Of a DNA stretch of 64,000 nt, positions 32,508 to 44,030 are shown piece after piece. The position numbers and the translations under genes were made by a program. The stretch is from Gerris lacustris (lineage: Eukaryota; Arthropoda; Insecta; Hemiptera; Gerridae), in contig OX578276.1 in NCBI GenBank assembly GCA_951217055.1, positions 13,933,430-13,997,429 on the forward strand, read 5' to 3'. Every line of letters starts with the position of its first letter. The stretch's first letter is position 1. The notes beneath the pieces were generated by a model. It saw nothing but the letters and a program-made list of their open reading frames with translations, searched no databases and was not told the DNA's origin.

Positions 32508-33900
32508 CTATTCTTGAATGCCACTGATGATCAGCTGGTGGGAGGTAGGGGTACTGCTGGAGGGTACGGTTAAATCAGGAACTGGCAAAGCGGTATCGTT
32601 AACGTCTTTTTCTGGAAGCCAAAATGCTTCCTGTATCTGATGTTTTTCAGTCTCGACTATGCAGAGTACCCCCTGTTGACGCCGTCCACAGATTTGATGG
32701 GGCCTCACAGGAGGTGGGGCAGGTGTATTTCTTCGTGCAGAAGCTTTTTATGCGCTGACCTGCAGGTTTTTGCGGCAAACATCAGCCCACAGACCTTACA
32801 TGTTCTGTCTGCCAAATCTTGATGCACTGAAGTGAAATAAATGTCATAAGGGACTGCAGAAACCCGAATGCCTCTGACTGCTTTTGAAAAGCCAAGCAAT
32901 CCAATAAAGACAGGAACTTAGCTTCTGTTTCTTTAGGGTCTGCTATAACTTCTCCACTACCCTCCTGTTTCACTCTTATGGGAGGAGTCAAAAATCCATC
33001 TGGCAGTAAGTCTTTGATCCAGGATCTTAGTGGCTTACAACAAGATGAACATTTCACAACTTGTAATAGATACTGGGACTCTCGGACGTGAGAAGGGTAC
33101 CAGTTTTGTTCAACACTAGGTGGTTCTGGGTCTTCCATTGCTTCAATATACCGCGAAACTACAGAGTACTTGTAAATTGATATAGAGTTCCACAGCTCTG
33201 CCAATACTTGCCCTGCTCGACAGAAGTTTATTACTTCAAACTGTGGGTCGATAGTTGTCTAAATTATGTCTATGAATTATGAGGTAAAATTACTCCAGAA
33301 AGTTCTTGGCTTAGGGGAGCCATTCTTCAAGTCTTGTAGGCACTGTGCACCGGAGCATTTGTTGCAATAAAAATGCAGTCCAAATCATGTTTTAGAAAAT
33401 GCTGAATAGCATAACTAATTACTTTTGGTATCGGGGGTTTTCGTCTGGACCTCTTTTGTGCTGAAGTCTTAGTAAACTGCTGAAACTCTTCAATCTTGAG
33501 GGTATCATGAAAGTCAGTAGCATGAACACCTGCCGTTAAAAGAATGCTTGGCACTGCAAACTGCCACATAGGTAGGCCCAGAATACGTCTTGAGGAGAAC
33601 AACCTTCACGTTTAATCTTCAACACTGCATAAACTAATGGGCATAACTTGTGCTTTGGTGCAACCACATACGGTCAAGGTCAGGTAAACTAACTTTATAT
33701 TATGTGCATCAAAGTAGGAGCTTGTTTTGTTGCAGCTGTCAGAGGTACCAAAGCTTTGTTGTCTTGGGGCATGACAAAAACAACTTCTGGACCCAATAAC
33801 GTTGCTACTGACTCAAGGTCAACGCACTGTTGCTTGAGCAAAGTGCGTGTCTACATGTTTAACCCTCATCATTTTGGGCTCGCACTAATGTCACTGGTAC
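32508..33900 (-). pseudogene. Multi-copy C2H2-finger protein family, broken
   Basis: Reading down the minus strand: SVATLLGPEVVFVMPQDNKA and KQAPTLMHI (about 33700-33840), KHKLCPLVYAVLKIK (about 33640), LTAGVHATDFHDTLKIEEFQ and KPPIPKVISYAIQHFL with DLDCIFIATNAPVHSAY (33327-33602), VRESQYLLQVVKC (about 33060), CKVCGLMFAAKTCRSAHKKLLH (a C2H2 finger, about 32730-32800) and an RRQQGVLCIVETE tail (to 32508). The same block order occurs in a large uncharacterised protein family of many invertebrates, suggesting a mobile or selfish gene. Frame changes at about 33610, 33210, 32790 and 32705 inactivate it. Function unknown; no catalytic motif is evident to me. Confidence 0.6.
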
Positions 33901-34290
33901 AGTTGACAGTTAATAAGTGTCTTTTCCTTCATGTGCAATGATCAACATAAATTAAATTTACATTACTTAAACTTTAAATGCGACTGGTAAATAAAGTCTT
34001 GTGGTGTTGTGTCTACAATAATGTGATTACTGCGGTGAGTTATTTAATGAAATTTTTAGTTAGTAGCCGTTTATCGGCTGGTGTTTTATTTTTATTTTAT
34101 TTTTTTTTTCCTGCCCCTCTAATCAGGTTTTTATGTCCTTAGTCGCTCTTATTATCAAATGTATATTGCAGTGTTCTCTGGCTCATGTCTAAAGTTTTCA
34201 ACAGACATTGCTGGCACACCTTAACTGGTTCTCCTCCTTTAGGCAAATAGTAAGTCAAAGTTAGTTTTCTTCTACTTTCGCTATTTTTAG
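33901..34290. other. No recognisable gene
   Basis: AT-rich; a Cys-rich minus-strand snippet (KVCQQCLLK near 34200) is too short to interpret. Confidence 0.35.
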
Positions 34291-34355
34291 AGTACTCTCT
34301 TTTCTTCTTTATTTCTTAATACATGACAATAAAAATCTCTTCTTTGATTCATGAT

Positions 34356-34872
34356 TTAATTTGTAAAACATGTTACAAATGGATTCTCAGCTTTTACGAT
34401 AGAGTTATGAAAAACATATATCTTTGCAAATGATATTGCATTTTCAATAGTTCCAAAAACGTCATAAATAGTTTGTAAGTTAGATAGTAGGTGCTGAATA
34501 ATAAGTTCTAAAAAATCATCAGAAAGTGACTGATTAGATTGTTTCTTCTGAATCTGTTGTAACACATCTTTAATAATTCTTTGGTTTTTTTTTCTAAGGA
34601 CATTAATATTGTTTTCAAATTCATTCGTTACATTCTCAAACAATATTATCTGTGCTCGAACAGCACTTCTCAGTCTGTCTTGGTTACTTACTATGTCTGT
34701 AATTGTTTTACCATATCTTTCTGCGTCTGCATGATCAAGATTCCCTGTAATTGTCTTAATTAAAGAAACCACTCCGTCCAGTAAGCCACGTTTATTTCTT
34801 ATACTTGATATCGTGGGATTTAGCTGACCTAGTTGTACTCTTATTCTATCATACTTAAGCTCTACTATTTTT
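34356..34872 (-). pseudogene. Errantivirus-type Env (Baculo_F-like) fragment
   Basis: The minus-strand frame contains a basic RNKR furin-type site (about 34785) followed by GLLDG and KTITGNLDHADAERYG, which is the signature after the cleavage site in Env proteins of insect Gypsy-type errantiviruses and baculovirus F proteins. A long amphipathic, coiled-coil-like region follows. This protein class mediates membrane fusion. The fragment ends at a stop at 34356 without a transmembrane anchor, and the upstream part stops at about 34873, so it is a non-functional relic. Confidence 0.72.
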
Positions 34873-35379
34873 TATACATTGTCAGTTTTTACATGCTTCT
34901 TAATATTATAATAAAAATAATCCGGTAATTTTTATAAGGGGAGTAACAATCTAAAGAAGTGCCAATAATCCAACATATTAAATTTAAATTCTCTTATTAT
35001 ATCATCTAAATTAAATGTTTGCACAAACGTCCATTGATCTATTTCTATTTGAGTTTAGCCCAACTTAATAGGTAGGAGGCCGGGATTATCATTTAGCTCA
35101 GCTTCGTCTATCTTCCGTTAATTGATCCGATGCACACGCACACGAAACCTAATCATAAAATGTGACATTTTTAATTCTTTAATATGGCTTATTAAATATT
35201 TTTCCGATTGTTGATTTTTTTAATTTGAATGTATTGTGGTCTAATAACTACTAATTCATAAGGGCCAGTGAACCTAGGAGATTTCTAATTTTTGGGTTGG
35301 ACTAAAAAACTATTTGTCTCTTTTTAATTTAATTTTCTTCCCCATGTATATTTATTTTATTCTTAACATTATTCTTATC

Positions 35380-35560
35380 TTATAGCTAATTCACTTTTTA
35401 TTTACTTCTTCGTATACCTTAGTTAATCTATTTTTATGATTTTCCACAAAGTCATTAAAAAATTCTCGAGACAAAAATATTTCTTTGAGTTCCCATTATT
35501 AGTGTGCCCAAAAGTCAGTTCATAAGGTTTAATTGTCATACGAATGGTCAATGAACAGCG
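35380..35560 (-). pseudogene. Gypsy integrase C-terminal fragment
   Basis: KPYELTFGHTN on the minus strand (about 35490-35545) followed by an FxxDFVENH-like segment in a shifted frame matches the end of errantivirus integrase. It is in the right order and strand to belong to the same old element as the Env fragment. Confidence 0.5.
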
Positions 35561-35630
35561 TCTAATACTTGTCATACGAATGAACAATGAACAGAGTCTA
35601 ATACTTTTCATACGAATGAACAATTATTGC
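35528..35630 (+). repeat. Minisatellite, 37-bp unit, about 2.7 copies
   Basis: TCATACGAATGAACAATGAACAG...TAATACTT repeats at the junction between the integrase fragment and the protein X gene. Confidence 0.85.
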
Positions 35631-36536
35631 AATTATATATTTTTGCTTCCAACCTGGTAATTCCATGTTCCTTAGCAGATGTAAATGTCTCCTTTAATCG
35701 CTTATCTGGACAGTTGATAAAGTCAATAATATGGTTGCCAATCTGCTTATTAACGCCTGGACTTGTAATTTGACAAACAAATTTGTTATAGATCTTTACT
35801 CTACTATTGGAATTTAGCCATGTTAAACAATCGATCCCCACAGTTTTATCGTTATCCACTATTACATTACTGTTTTCCTTATACACTCCTTGGTAACAAA
35901 AGTTGTGATTACTCGTCAAATAACTACACATTTCCATCTTGTTAAATACTCCAGCAAAATCTTGTGTTATATCTAAATCCATAAGGTAGAAATCTTCTTT
36001 TTGGAGTTGTTTTAATATTTCCGGCAATTCTTCTAACAGAGTTTCCAGCTTGACGTCTGCAAATTCAACTTTATACGGGACACCAATTGGATTTTTATAT
36101 TTTTTAAACATATTTTCCATACCTTCTTTTCCGGCAATTTGCATAATCCTCTTAGCCATTTTGTTGTTACTTTCCAGACGAATAGGAAGTTTCGCTTTGC
36201 CTCCATGTCTAGCAGAAACGAATATAGATAATTTTCCCCGCAAGTATAGATTGTAGGATCCACAAATGTCTTTCTTTAAAAATTGTCCTTCGCAATCTAC
36301 AAGGTCACTGATTTTAACCAACATTATATTACCATAATCGGAGTAAAAGAATTTAAATTAAGACTGGAAAGCAAGTGTTCGCAGTCTGTATATTTTATAT
36401 TACCAACAACTGTAATTAAATTATTGCTGTCGAGATTTTCGAATAACAACCACAAACCGAACCTCTCGTTAGTTGGTTTGATTTTATTACCTAAGAGTTG
36501 GGTAATAGTGTTCACTTTAGAGAAGGCCATGTTCAC
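35608..36536 (-). pseudogene. Protein X, copy 1 (partner of DNA polymerase B)
   Basis: Two overlapping minus-strand frames (36536-36324 and 36324-35608) form one protein of about 310 residues interrupted by a frameshift near 36325. The first part carries KPTNERFGLWLL. The second carries [59 protein letters not shown] and [13 protein letters not shown]. Copy 2 at 46973-48363 has every block in the same order and continues further, so this copy is C-terminally truncated at about 35630, where a minisatellite begins. The DLDIT, KIYNKF and TRLEAxIY motifs recall replication initiator proteins of the Rep_trans type (RxDxxxD, RxYxK, RxE), but that is only an inference. Identity as a mobile-element protein is supported by the linked polymerase. 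Confidence 0.65.
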
Positions 36537-36679
36537 TGCTAGAACGACTAAATGAAAAACTCAAAAGTAATATTTGTACTACCACAAAAATAGCTAACGT
36601 AAGCAAAAACGGTTATTCAGACTCATCATATTCTGCGTCATGACCCCACATCCGGTTCCATCCTGCGTGTAATTAGAGA

Positions 36680-36786
36680 TGTTCATTTACCAGACTTTAG
36701 TTCCTACTTTTGAGATGGAGTGACCTTGGAAAGGTAGTTGAAACAGGTAGTTGAAAGTATAGTAACCCTCGTTTCTTACCTATATG
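36680..36786 (-). promoter_or_regulatory. Conserved intergenic block between polymerase and protein X, copy 1
   Basis: CCTACTTTTG, GAGTGACCTTGGAA, GGTAG and TTTCTTACCTATATG occur in the same order in copy 2 (48427-48530), also upstream of protein X. Conservation of non-coding sequence here suggests a promoter or processing signal of the element. Confidence 0.45.
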
Positions 36787-36907
36787 GATAAACATAGATT
36801 TGGTTCGTGGAGTAGCGAGTCGCCCTGTGTTTGTTTTTCTTGCCTTGTCTCTAGATCGTAAAAGATAAAGAGCAGGTCATCTGATTTAGGTTTACCATGG
36901 TCAGGTT

Positions 36908-38055
36908 TCATAGAACATAAATGTCCGGATGGTTGGTGTTTTTCAGACACTTTGCACTACACCTCTCCACAAACATGTGTTCGGTTGCTTCGTACAGTTT
37001 TGCAACATTTTTCGCAGCACCTAATTTCGCTACAGACTGATTTTGTACTAAGCGAACCGGTTTTTTTATGGTTGTCAAAACAAAACCTGTCCACGGAACC
37101 ACCTTTTACATGTATCACAAATTATTTTTGGATTGTTAGGACAAGGAGGTGATTGTTGACAGGCGGGGCATGAACCTTCACACCTAAGCCTATGAATATT
37201 GTTATAGGGTTCATGACATGGTTCACAATAATAACGGCAAACAAAAGCAGAGGTCAGGGAGGTTATAACATTGTAATGATTTTCGTGGTATAAAAGGTTT
37301 ATATGTTTTTGATTTTGGGAATTTCCTCCGTAAAGCACATTTCGACCCTTATTTCCGTATCTGTCTGTATACAATGATTTTATAGGCTTTTAAATAATTT
37401 TGTAGTAATTCAAGTTCAGGAATACCGGTTCCCTCTCGAGGGATATTTACATTAGAATCTGTTAACAATTGATTACACCGATTAGTCTGTAATTTCCCTA
37501 TATCTCTCCTTACTCTATTGTACTGAGGGTCCTTATCTACAAAACTTTGCGCTACGATTATTGCACGGGGTAAGCATAAATTATCATTATTATTTATTAC
37601 CACGATACCTCTCCGCTGAGCACATTCTTCAGCAAAAGTGTTCTAGTATTTTCCTCTACCTAGCCCTACAGGCATTGCTATAGTCGTTACACTCAGGCAA
37701 AAGGTTTCTGTATTAAGGCTTAAAGAATTGGACTGGTATATTCCGCTTATGATTTCCCAAACATTATTAAAAGTTATTTCAGAGGCTTTCCTAAACTTTA
37801 ACCAGCCCTCTCTGTTTTTAAAGTCTTTCGAGCAAAATGAAATTCCTACCTGGTCATTGGTCATCCGGCATCACATCCTCGGTAGAATAATTCGATGATC
37901 TCCTTGATAGCTTCTTTAGTCCACTCCATAGCATTGGACTCTTCGAACTCACAAATTATGTCGTTTGTAATATATCCGTTGTTATCCTCTCAATTTCTTT
38001 TAAGGAGTATATCACCATCTAAACGTTCTATCTCTACAACATGTTGACTGATTTG
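36908..38055 (-). pseudogene. Protein-primed family-B DNA polymerase, N-terminal region (copy 1)
   Basis: Three minus-strand frames in order give SFCSKDFKNREGWLKFRKAS (37643-37864), NDNLCLPRAIIVAQSFVDKD (37349-37603), and a zinc-binding region with YYCEPCHEPYNN, CPACQQSPPCP and CDTCKRWF (36908-37374). This is the usual N-terminus of insect mobile-element polymerases of the DNA_pol_B_2 family, which replicate linear DNA from a terminal protein. The exonuclease and palm domains should follow but a deletion near 36800-36900 joins the remnant to the intergenic block and protein X. Frameshifts at about 37620 and 37360. Confidence 0.65.
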
Positions 38056-38122
38056 TTTATTCAAATAGTCAATCTTATAATTCGTTAGGTTAGGGTAAAC
38101 CAGGGTAATGAGGCCACCTTTA

Positions 38123-38133
<11 letters not shown>

Positions 38134-38155
<22 letters not shown>
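38134..38155 (+). repeat. (TA)n microsatellite
   Basis: Pure TA run followed by a T-run, at the 3' border of the R2-like element. Confidence 0.9.
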
Positions 38156-38164
<9 letters not shown>

Positions 38165-38165
<1 letters not shown>

Positions 38166-40735
38166 TAATGGACCGTGGTCTACATTAATCGGGGTTTAAG
38201 TCCCACCGATGAATAAAATACAGAGAAGCCCACGTCCTTTCTACACCCGCCGCTTATCCCACACCAGCTCGCTCCGCTCTAGCACCACTCTCTCGTCGTC
38301 GTCGTATACAGGCAGTAGAGCGATTAAACCACCTCCACGCCACCATACCGCCGATGAGCGCCCTAGTGGAGAGTACTGGAAGATCCTTCTCTCCAAGGAG
38401 ACCCTCTTTGACAAGCTGTCGAGTAGAGGATCGTCCACAGACCCCTCTTCAGGAGATGGTGGCTGTGAGGACTTAGACCTCCTCAGTACCCTCATGATGA
38501 CGGATCGCCTCGATGAGAGGGCGATTCGAAGCGTAGTAGTCAGTCTTGAGGCGGCTCACCCTCTGAAGGTCCGAGTCGACATGGGCATCAATGACATACG
38601 TGGTCGCTCCCCGCGATCTCACGATGAGCTTGCGAAGCCCATCCTGGGTTACCCATTGTAGGGTTCCTCCTGAACTTGGAAGCCGTGGTCGCGAAGACTC
38701 CTGGCGATGTAGGCAGAGACGGCATTATGGCGGCGAACTCGGACATCATGCGTACGGGGGCAGACTTAAAGAACATGATTGAGAGACTTAATCAGTTCAC
38801 ACCCCGCACGACACCGCTTCTCATTCTCCTGGCGGTCCTTAGCGGTTTGAGAGGCGGTTGGCATGGCGTTGAAACACAGCTGCCCCACCCGGATGAAGTC
38901 CCTTCCGTTCAGGAAACGGGTTCCGGTCCCTAGCCAGGAGTGCTGGTTCGGGACCTCAGTTGAGGATTTCATCACACAAGCGTGCAACAACGCCGCCCAC
39001 CGCTTCTGGACATCGGCGTGAGTGGAGATATCGAGTCAGCCCTCACGACGCCAGTCTCTGCTTCTCCAGAAAACCTGCTTGCTGGGCCTTCTCCGAACTC
39101 TCTCTGAAGCTCAGCAACTTGATTCATGTGACGGAGGGGGGCACCCCATTTCACTGACGGGATTCCAAGTCCCCCCTCCGGGATCGAAAAATGAAAGTAG
39201 GCAGTGGGGAGATCGTGGGGAAGATGAAGCCATCCCCTGGCACGATGCCTGATGACCCGGTCCAATTTCCGAAGGCAGCCAAAGGTACATCTGCCACCGT
39301 GGTGTGGAAGAGGAGCCAGGGCATCACCACCACCCGAAGTATCCAAAGACGTTACTGAGGCTTCAGAGAAGGCCTTAGTGAGCGGGGGGCCAAGACGCTC
39401 CTCGTGTTGCCCCCTTAGGTCACACAGGCTTCGTCCCGCCGGGATAAAGAGCACCCCCAATTATTTCCTCTCGAAACGGCGGTTCAGTGCGGAATGACTT
39501 CCCCGCCGAGCCGAAACGTGCAGCCATGATCCACAGTCGTAGTCTAGTGACCGCGAATGCTCTGGATGGCTACAGTTAACGACTTTGCTGGGTTAACTGC
39601 GAGACCGCAAGAGGCAAGAAGGACATCCACTCTTTGATGAGACAAGCATGAGCTTGTCTCATCAAAGAGCAAGGCAGACAAGGGGCCCCCCTGCTTCACG
39701 CCGCGTGTGGGGTATCCATCCGGAAAGGCAGCCTCCATAGTGGAGCTGCGTTCTGGTAGATCCTGATGACGTACACAATCATCTGTGGTGGCAATCCTTT
39801 TCCACGCATCACAGACAGGAGTCGAAGGCCTTCGCGACGTCAAGAGACGCCATGAACATGTACTACGCTCTGTCTTTAAAAACTTGAGGACGAGGTCGAA
39901 GAGGAAGGTATTCTTGGCCCGGTTGGCTAGCACCTTGTGGAAAAACCGGACGATCACTGACGAAATTGTAATGGGCCACAGCTGGGAGGGGGTCTCGGGC
40001 TCCTTGATCATAGGAAGGAGCACAGTGCGGGCGTCGTGAAGACCCTCAGGCAAGTCTCCACAAACCATGAAGATATTGAGGATCTTCTCCAGCCCTGCCA
40101 CTGGAACAAACCGTAGAAGTCGTGCTGAGATCCCGTCCGTCCCGAGAAGGCCATCTTGATCTTTTCCTCCGCCACTGGCACCCACGGCGCTGGAGTCAGG
40201 CCGGGATCGGCTTCGCAGGGTAGGGTGAAGTCGTTGATCCAGAAGTTGACGACAGTCTCCTGCGGCAGGGTCTTGGGCTGTTGAACCTGATCTGCCAGGA
40301 TCCGGCACGCGTAGTTTCCTCTGTTCTCCGCCAGTTTTCTCCGCCGCTGGTACCAGTGTCGGGGGATAACCTTCCTCATATACAGCCTCGAGGCTGCTAG
40401 TGTATCCTCCTTGGGGATAGTGGCTGCTCTCCGTGCTATGCGTGGCTCCCTCCGGCAACTCGTCGTCCGAACATGATGAAAAGACGTGCAGGTCCTCTGG
40501 AACTTCTGGCTCAGGCTCCGCATCGTCACCACTCCTAGCTCTATCCTCTTCCTCCTGCTCGTTCTCTTCACTGCTCGCCGAAGGGTCCCTCGCCTCGATC
40601 TCCTTGATAATAGCCTGGACGTGGGCACGATGGCTGCGTCAACGTTCAAAGCTCTTGATCGAGTCGTGGACTCCCCGTCCTCGAGCAGAAGTAAAGGTCC
40701 TCGGACAGCTTGGGAAGGTGCACAGATTAAATGAC
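38165..40735 (-). pseudogene. R2-like non-LTR retrotransposon, GC-rich, frameshifted
   Basis: On the minus strand: a spacer with VVNFWINDF (about 40240), GTDGIS, DARTVLLP, ITISSVIVRFFHKVLANR (RT fingers/palm, about 39900-40000), RGVKQGGPLSALLF (about 39690), LDRVIRHRARGWLHLPHD...FSIPEGGLGIPS (thumb region, about 39160-39270), CRAGC with SLNHVL (zinc knuckle, about 38790) and a C-terminal restriction-like endonuclease region with SNRPLIEAIRHHE and DLPVLSTRALIGG (38260-38560). This order is the R2 architecture. It is not inserted in 28S rDNA. The frame breaks several times. Base composition is much more GC-rich than everything around it, so it is a comparatively recent arrival. Confidence 0.85.
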
Positions 40736-41040
40736 TTTGAAATAGAGATTGGGTGTGTGCACATGTTATCATGTGCCAAAACAATCAGCAGCATTAAGTA
40801 TGCCAATTTGATCCTCCAGCTTACAGGCTTTTTAACAGAAAATTAGATTTGGCCCTATTACCCCGTAATTAATTTAACTCAAACAAAAACTTATATATTA
40901 TTGTTTAAAACATTTACTTTAAAAAAAAACAAAAAAAAACAAAAAAAAGACGATAAAAAAAGGCATATTAAATTAAAAACTAAGCTAAAACTATATCATA
41001 AACATAAAGTAAAATCCAAAGTTAAAATTAACCGCAGAAG
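40736..41040. other. No gene; A-rich
   Basis: Contains runs of AAAAAAC. GGCCCTATTACCCCG at about 40853 resembles, in inverted form, a segment near 38105 on the other side of the R2-like element. Confidence 0.4.
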
Positions 41041-41049
41041 TCGCATTTA

Positions 41050-41205
41050 TATCCGGCTGCTTTATTAGAATCTGATTATGCTTTAGAGTTCACTTTCTAC
41101 AAATGGCACATTGGAACCATAGCTCTCCCCCTACCCCAAACTCTCCACAAATAAGGCAAATTTCTTCTAAATCACTGTTTTTGTTTCAACGTATTTAGTA
41201 CTTTT
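41050..41205 (-). pseudogene. Cys-rich transposase tail fragment
   Basis: EEICLICGEFGVGGELWFQC followed by AICRKW on the minus strand resembles the PHD-like cysteine-rich end of pogo-type transposases. No linked core domain. Confidence 0.45.
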
Positions 41206-41279
41206 TTGCTTTTCTTATTCTTATTCTTCATCTTTTCTATTTCCACAAGTATGCGTTTTCACACAAATGAAGACTGATT

Positions 41280-41430
41280 GAGCTCCTGGTCTCTACTTTG
41301 GCTAAGATCAACAGACCAACTTATCTTAAGTATATTCGCAAGGGTTAAATCATCCTCCTGGAGTAAAAATGTTCCTTGAGAGGAGAATTCTGAAGGCCAC
41401 ATATAAAAACATCTTTAATGAATTCCTCCC
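41280..41430 (-). pseudogene. LTR-retrotransposon gag fragment
   Basis: Two minus-strand frames give EEFIKDVFICGLQNSPLKE and then LLQEDDLTLANILKI, which together match the end of a Gypsy-type capsid domain. A single frameshift separates them. Confidence 0.4.
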
Positions 41431-41989
41431 CCAAGCCTGGGTTACACTAGGCTGGTTGCCAGCCGCTGCTGATCAGCGGCTGACAGTAGCACCAGCAAGT
41501 AGCGGCTAACTGCGTGATAGAAACCCCATGATAGAAAAAGACTGTAGCGTGTTACATACATACACAACATACGTGTATAGTCCGACAGACGGAAATGCAC
41601 ATTTGGTCATTTGGCAATATTTGTTCATGAAAAAATTCAAAAAATTAAAATAGGGTTAATTTTTTAAAGAAGGATCTCTTTTTTCAAAAAAATACTGTTT
41701 ATTTAATTAGTAATTAAAAATACTGTTTATTTTAATTAGTACTTAAAAAATACTGGTAACAATAAACAACAAAATATCCACGTGTAAAAAACGAAGAATA
41801 ATAAAGGCCACGTGTTTATTTTATTCTCTCAGACTGGTCAATATAGATGCAGCAACCATATAAGCTTTGAAACGGCGATACCAAGTAGTCCATTGATAGC
41901 AGTCAGCAAAGTACCACAGTTAGAACTAGAAATTATATTTAGTTATTAATTTATAAATGCATAATAAACAGTAATTTTGTCAAAACATT
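41431..41989. other. Short GC palindrome, otherwise nothing recognised
   Basis: CAGCCGCTGCTGATCAGCGGCTG at about 41460-41482 is a near-perfect palindrome within CCTGGGTTACACTAGG..., which looks like the end of a DNA element. The remainder is AT-rich. Confidence 0.4.
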
Positions 41990-42131
41990 TTAATTAAATA
42001 TTTTATATCGATTGAAGTATTGCCTTTTTTTCTTAATTATTTCAGGATCGTCATTGGCCATCCAATCTTTGTCCTTGTATGCATATGGAACCATCGCCGT
42101 CCTACTTGGACGCTCCGCTATACGTGCAGAT
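41990..42131 (-). CDS. Candidate terminal exon of an unidentified gene
   Basis: On the minus strand TTATGTTTGTCCAG (good acceptor) precedes a frame of 46 codons ending in TAA at 41990-41992. It starts SARIAERPSRTAMVPYAY and contains KDKDWMANDDPEIIKKKRQY. Charged, uninterrupted, host-like. Carries one base into the first codon, so the preceding exon should end with two extra bases. Confidence 0.45.
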
Positions 42132-42566
42132 CTGGACAAACATAATATATAGACACATATAGATTAGAAATATAATAGAACAAAAAATATTCGTCTTAAC
42201 CGATTTAGAGTTGAGTACATTTTCTACATCCAGTATTTCTGCACTACTGCTCATAAATTACTACTTTCTACTAAATCATGCCCCGTAAACTTCACTCGAT
42301 AGGAAATGTATTTAAAAGTTTTATTTATGATTTACTAATTTCGAATTAGAAAGAATAACTTAAGTTTACTAATTGACTAAGGCTATTTAAACTAAAGTTT
42401 AGAATGGTAAATGGATTCCTATAAACACTGAATTACCTGAAGACTAAAAATATTAGTATTTATCAAAGAAAATGTTTAAATAAACCAAACGCAACCATTT
42501 TTAACAAATTTAGCCTAAAATAACCAATAACATATTGGTTTATTTTAAATTTACTTTTTTACTTAC

Positions 42567-42713
42567 CTCGGAGTAAGCTAATGTGCCAGGCTTCATAGTA
42601 GCGAATCCTTCTTTTCCTTCGTCGTCGGAACTAGATCCTGGTTTGTTGTTAGAAACTCTCTCCAGAGTGAACGAATTTCCGTACATTGGAATAGCTAGAA
42701 ATCTTCTCCGGGT
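42567..42713 (-). CDS. Candidate internal exon of an unidentified gene
   Basis: On the minus strand 49 codons (beginning TRRRFLAIPMYGNSF, with NNKPGSSSDDEGKEGFATMK) end at a strong donor CGAG/GTAAGT. The acceptor (GGATTAG) is weaker, so the 5' border is uncertain. Its end phase does not match the exon at 41990-42131 directly, so they belong together only if another exon or donor is used. Confidence 0.4.
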
Positions 42714-43599
42714 CTAATCCCATATCCAAGTGGAAATCTGTTGAAGCATATATCCGATAGTTATATCCGAACATCGTTGTACCCTAAATCAAATAAAAGA
42801 TGAACGAAATAATAATGTTTATGTGCAAATGCAAATCTGCAAGGTATTAACCAATAGGATTAAAAAAAGACTCGCTATAAGTAAAAGACACATTTTTTTA
42901 AAAAAAAATCAGCTAGTTTATAATCAGTCAAATTAACACGCCAAATATATGAAAAGAGTAGCCTTTCATAAATAAAGTACCAATTGTTTTCGAAATTTAA
43001 CTGTAATGTCTTGATCATATGGCTAAAGCACAGACGTCGTGATCGGAGGGAGAAAAATAAATTATATAAAGCTAAGATTTAATAATGTAAAGATAATAAT
43101 AATAATAATTTAAAATAATCAGTGATAGCTGTTTAATTTTTATTAGAAAAATAAGATTTATTTACAAAATTTTCAATAGTTTTTAGTAATTGATATATCT
43201 GCCGTGTTAATTACACTAGTAACAAAAACAAACGTACGCACCTGATCAATAGATAACAACACTTCCAAACATTCCGAGACCGAGAGTTTTGTTCGTAACA
43301 CCACATTCTAAACGTTATTATTTTTACTTTTTCCGCAGTAGATAATGAACGGCGCCTTTTATTCTTTTATAAGGAAATAGGCCCGAGTCCGAACTGAAAG
43401 AAACCAAAATGGTAAATGACACTCTCCTAGTTAAGGTAAAAAACAAAACGGGCTGTTAAACCAGAACATATCAGCAATGTAATACCGTGCGTTTTTGTAC
43501 ACTGCAATAAGGTACACTATTTGTGTTAGTGAGAGACACCTAGGGATATGCCACGCAAGCGTGACACACAGGAACTGTTCCAACATCAGACATTACGTC
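42714..43599. other. No recognisable gene
   Basis: AT-rich with an (AAT)n stretch near 43095. Nothing coding seen. Confidence 0.4.
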
Positions 43600-44030
43600 A
43601 CAAAGATGTTGGCTCGGCATTACGCCAATCCTCAAAAAGACCTTTAGTCATCCATGATTTTGAGTTGCTCCGATAATGAATTGGAAGCAAAGACTTATCG
43701 ACTCGTTTCAACGCACGAGGGTTAGCAGACTTGTGTATTAGCAGACTTGTGTATGAGGAGGGGTTTTATTTTGCAGTTTCCAGATGCATTTCCTCCAAGC
43801 AATAGTGTGACTCTATTTTTGGACATTTTATGTCCAGACATAATTTTCTCCTCAATAGAATATGTAGGTACGAGATGTCATTTTTTGATAAAATAAGCCC
43901 ATCTCGTCTACATTAAAAATTTGGTTAGGTCCATACTGTCCTTCGTCAATAACATTTTTTAGCCATTCCGGATATTTTTTAAGCCTCTATATCTCCACTA
44001 GCAGCTTCTCCGGTTGAGGTAGCGTATCTG
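43600..44030 (-). pseudogene. pogo/jerky-type transposase fragment
   Basis: KKYPEWLKNVIDEGQYGPNQ leading into IFNVDEMGLFYQKMTSRTYI on the minus strand (about 43880-43990) matches the first-Asp region of jerky-like pogo transposases. The rest is shifted and interrupted. Confidence 0.65.

Noticed and set aside
33702..33941. Plus-strand frame opposite the C2H2 family gene
   Set aside because: Antisense of a segment that clearly encodes the family on the minus strand.
38209..38661. 150-codon plus-strand frame
   Set aside because: It is the antisense of the R2-like C-terminal domain; GC-rich sequence has few stops on either strand.
40433..40846. Ser-rich plus-strand frame
   Set aside because: Antisense of the R2-like N-terminal region.
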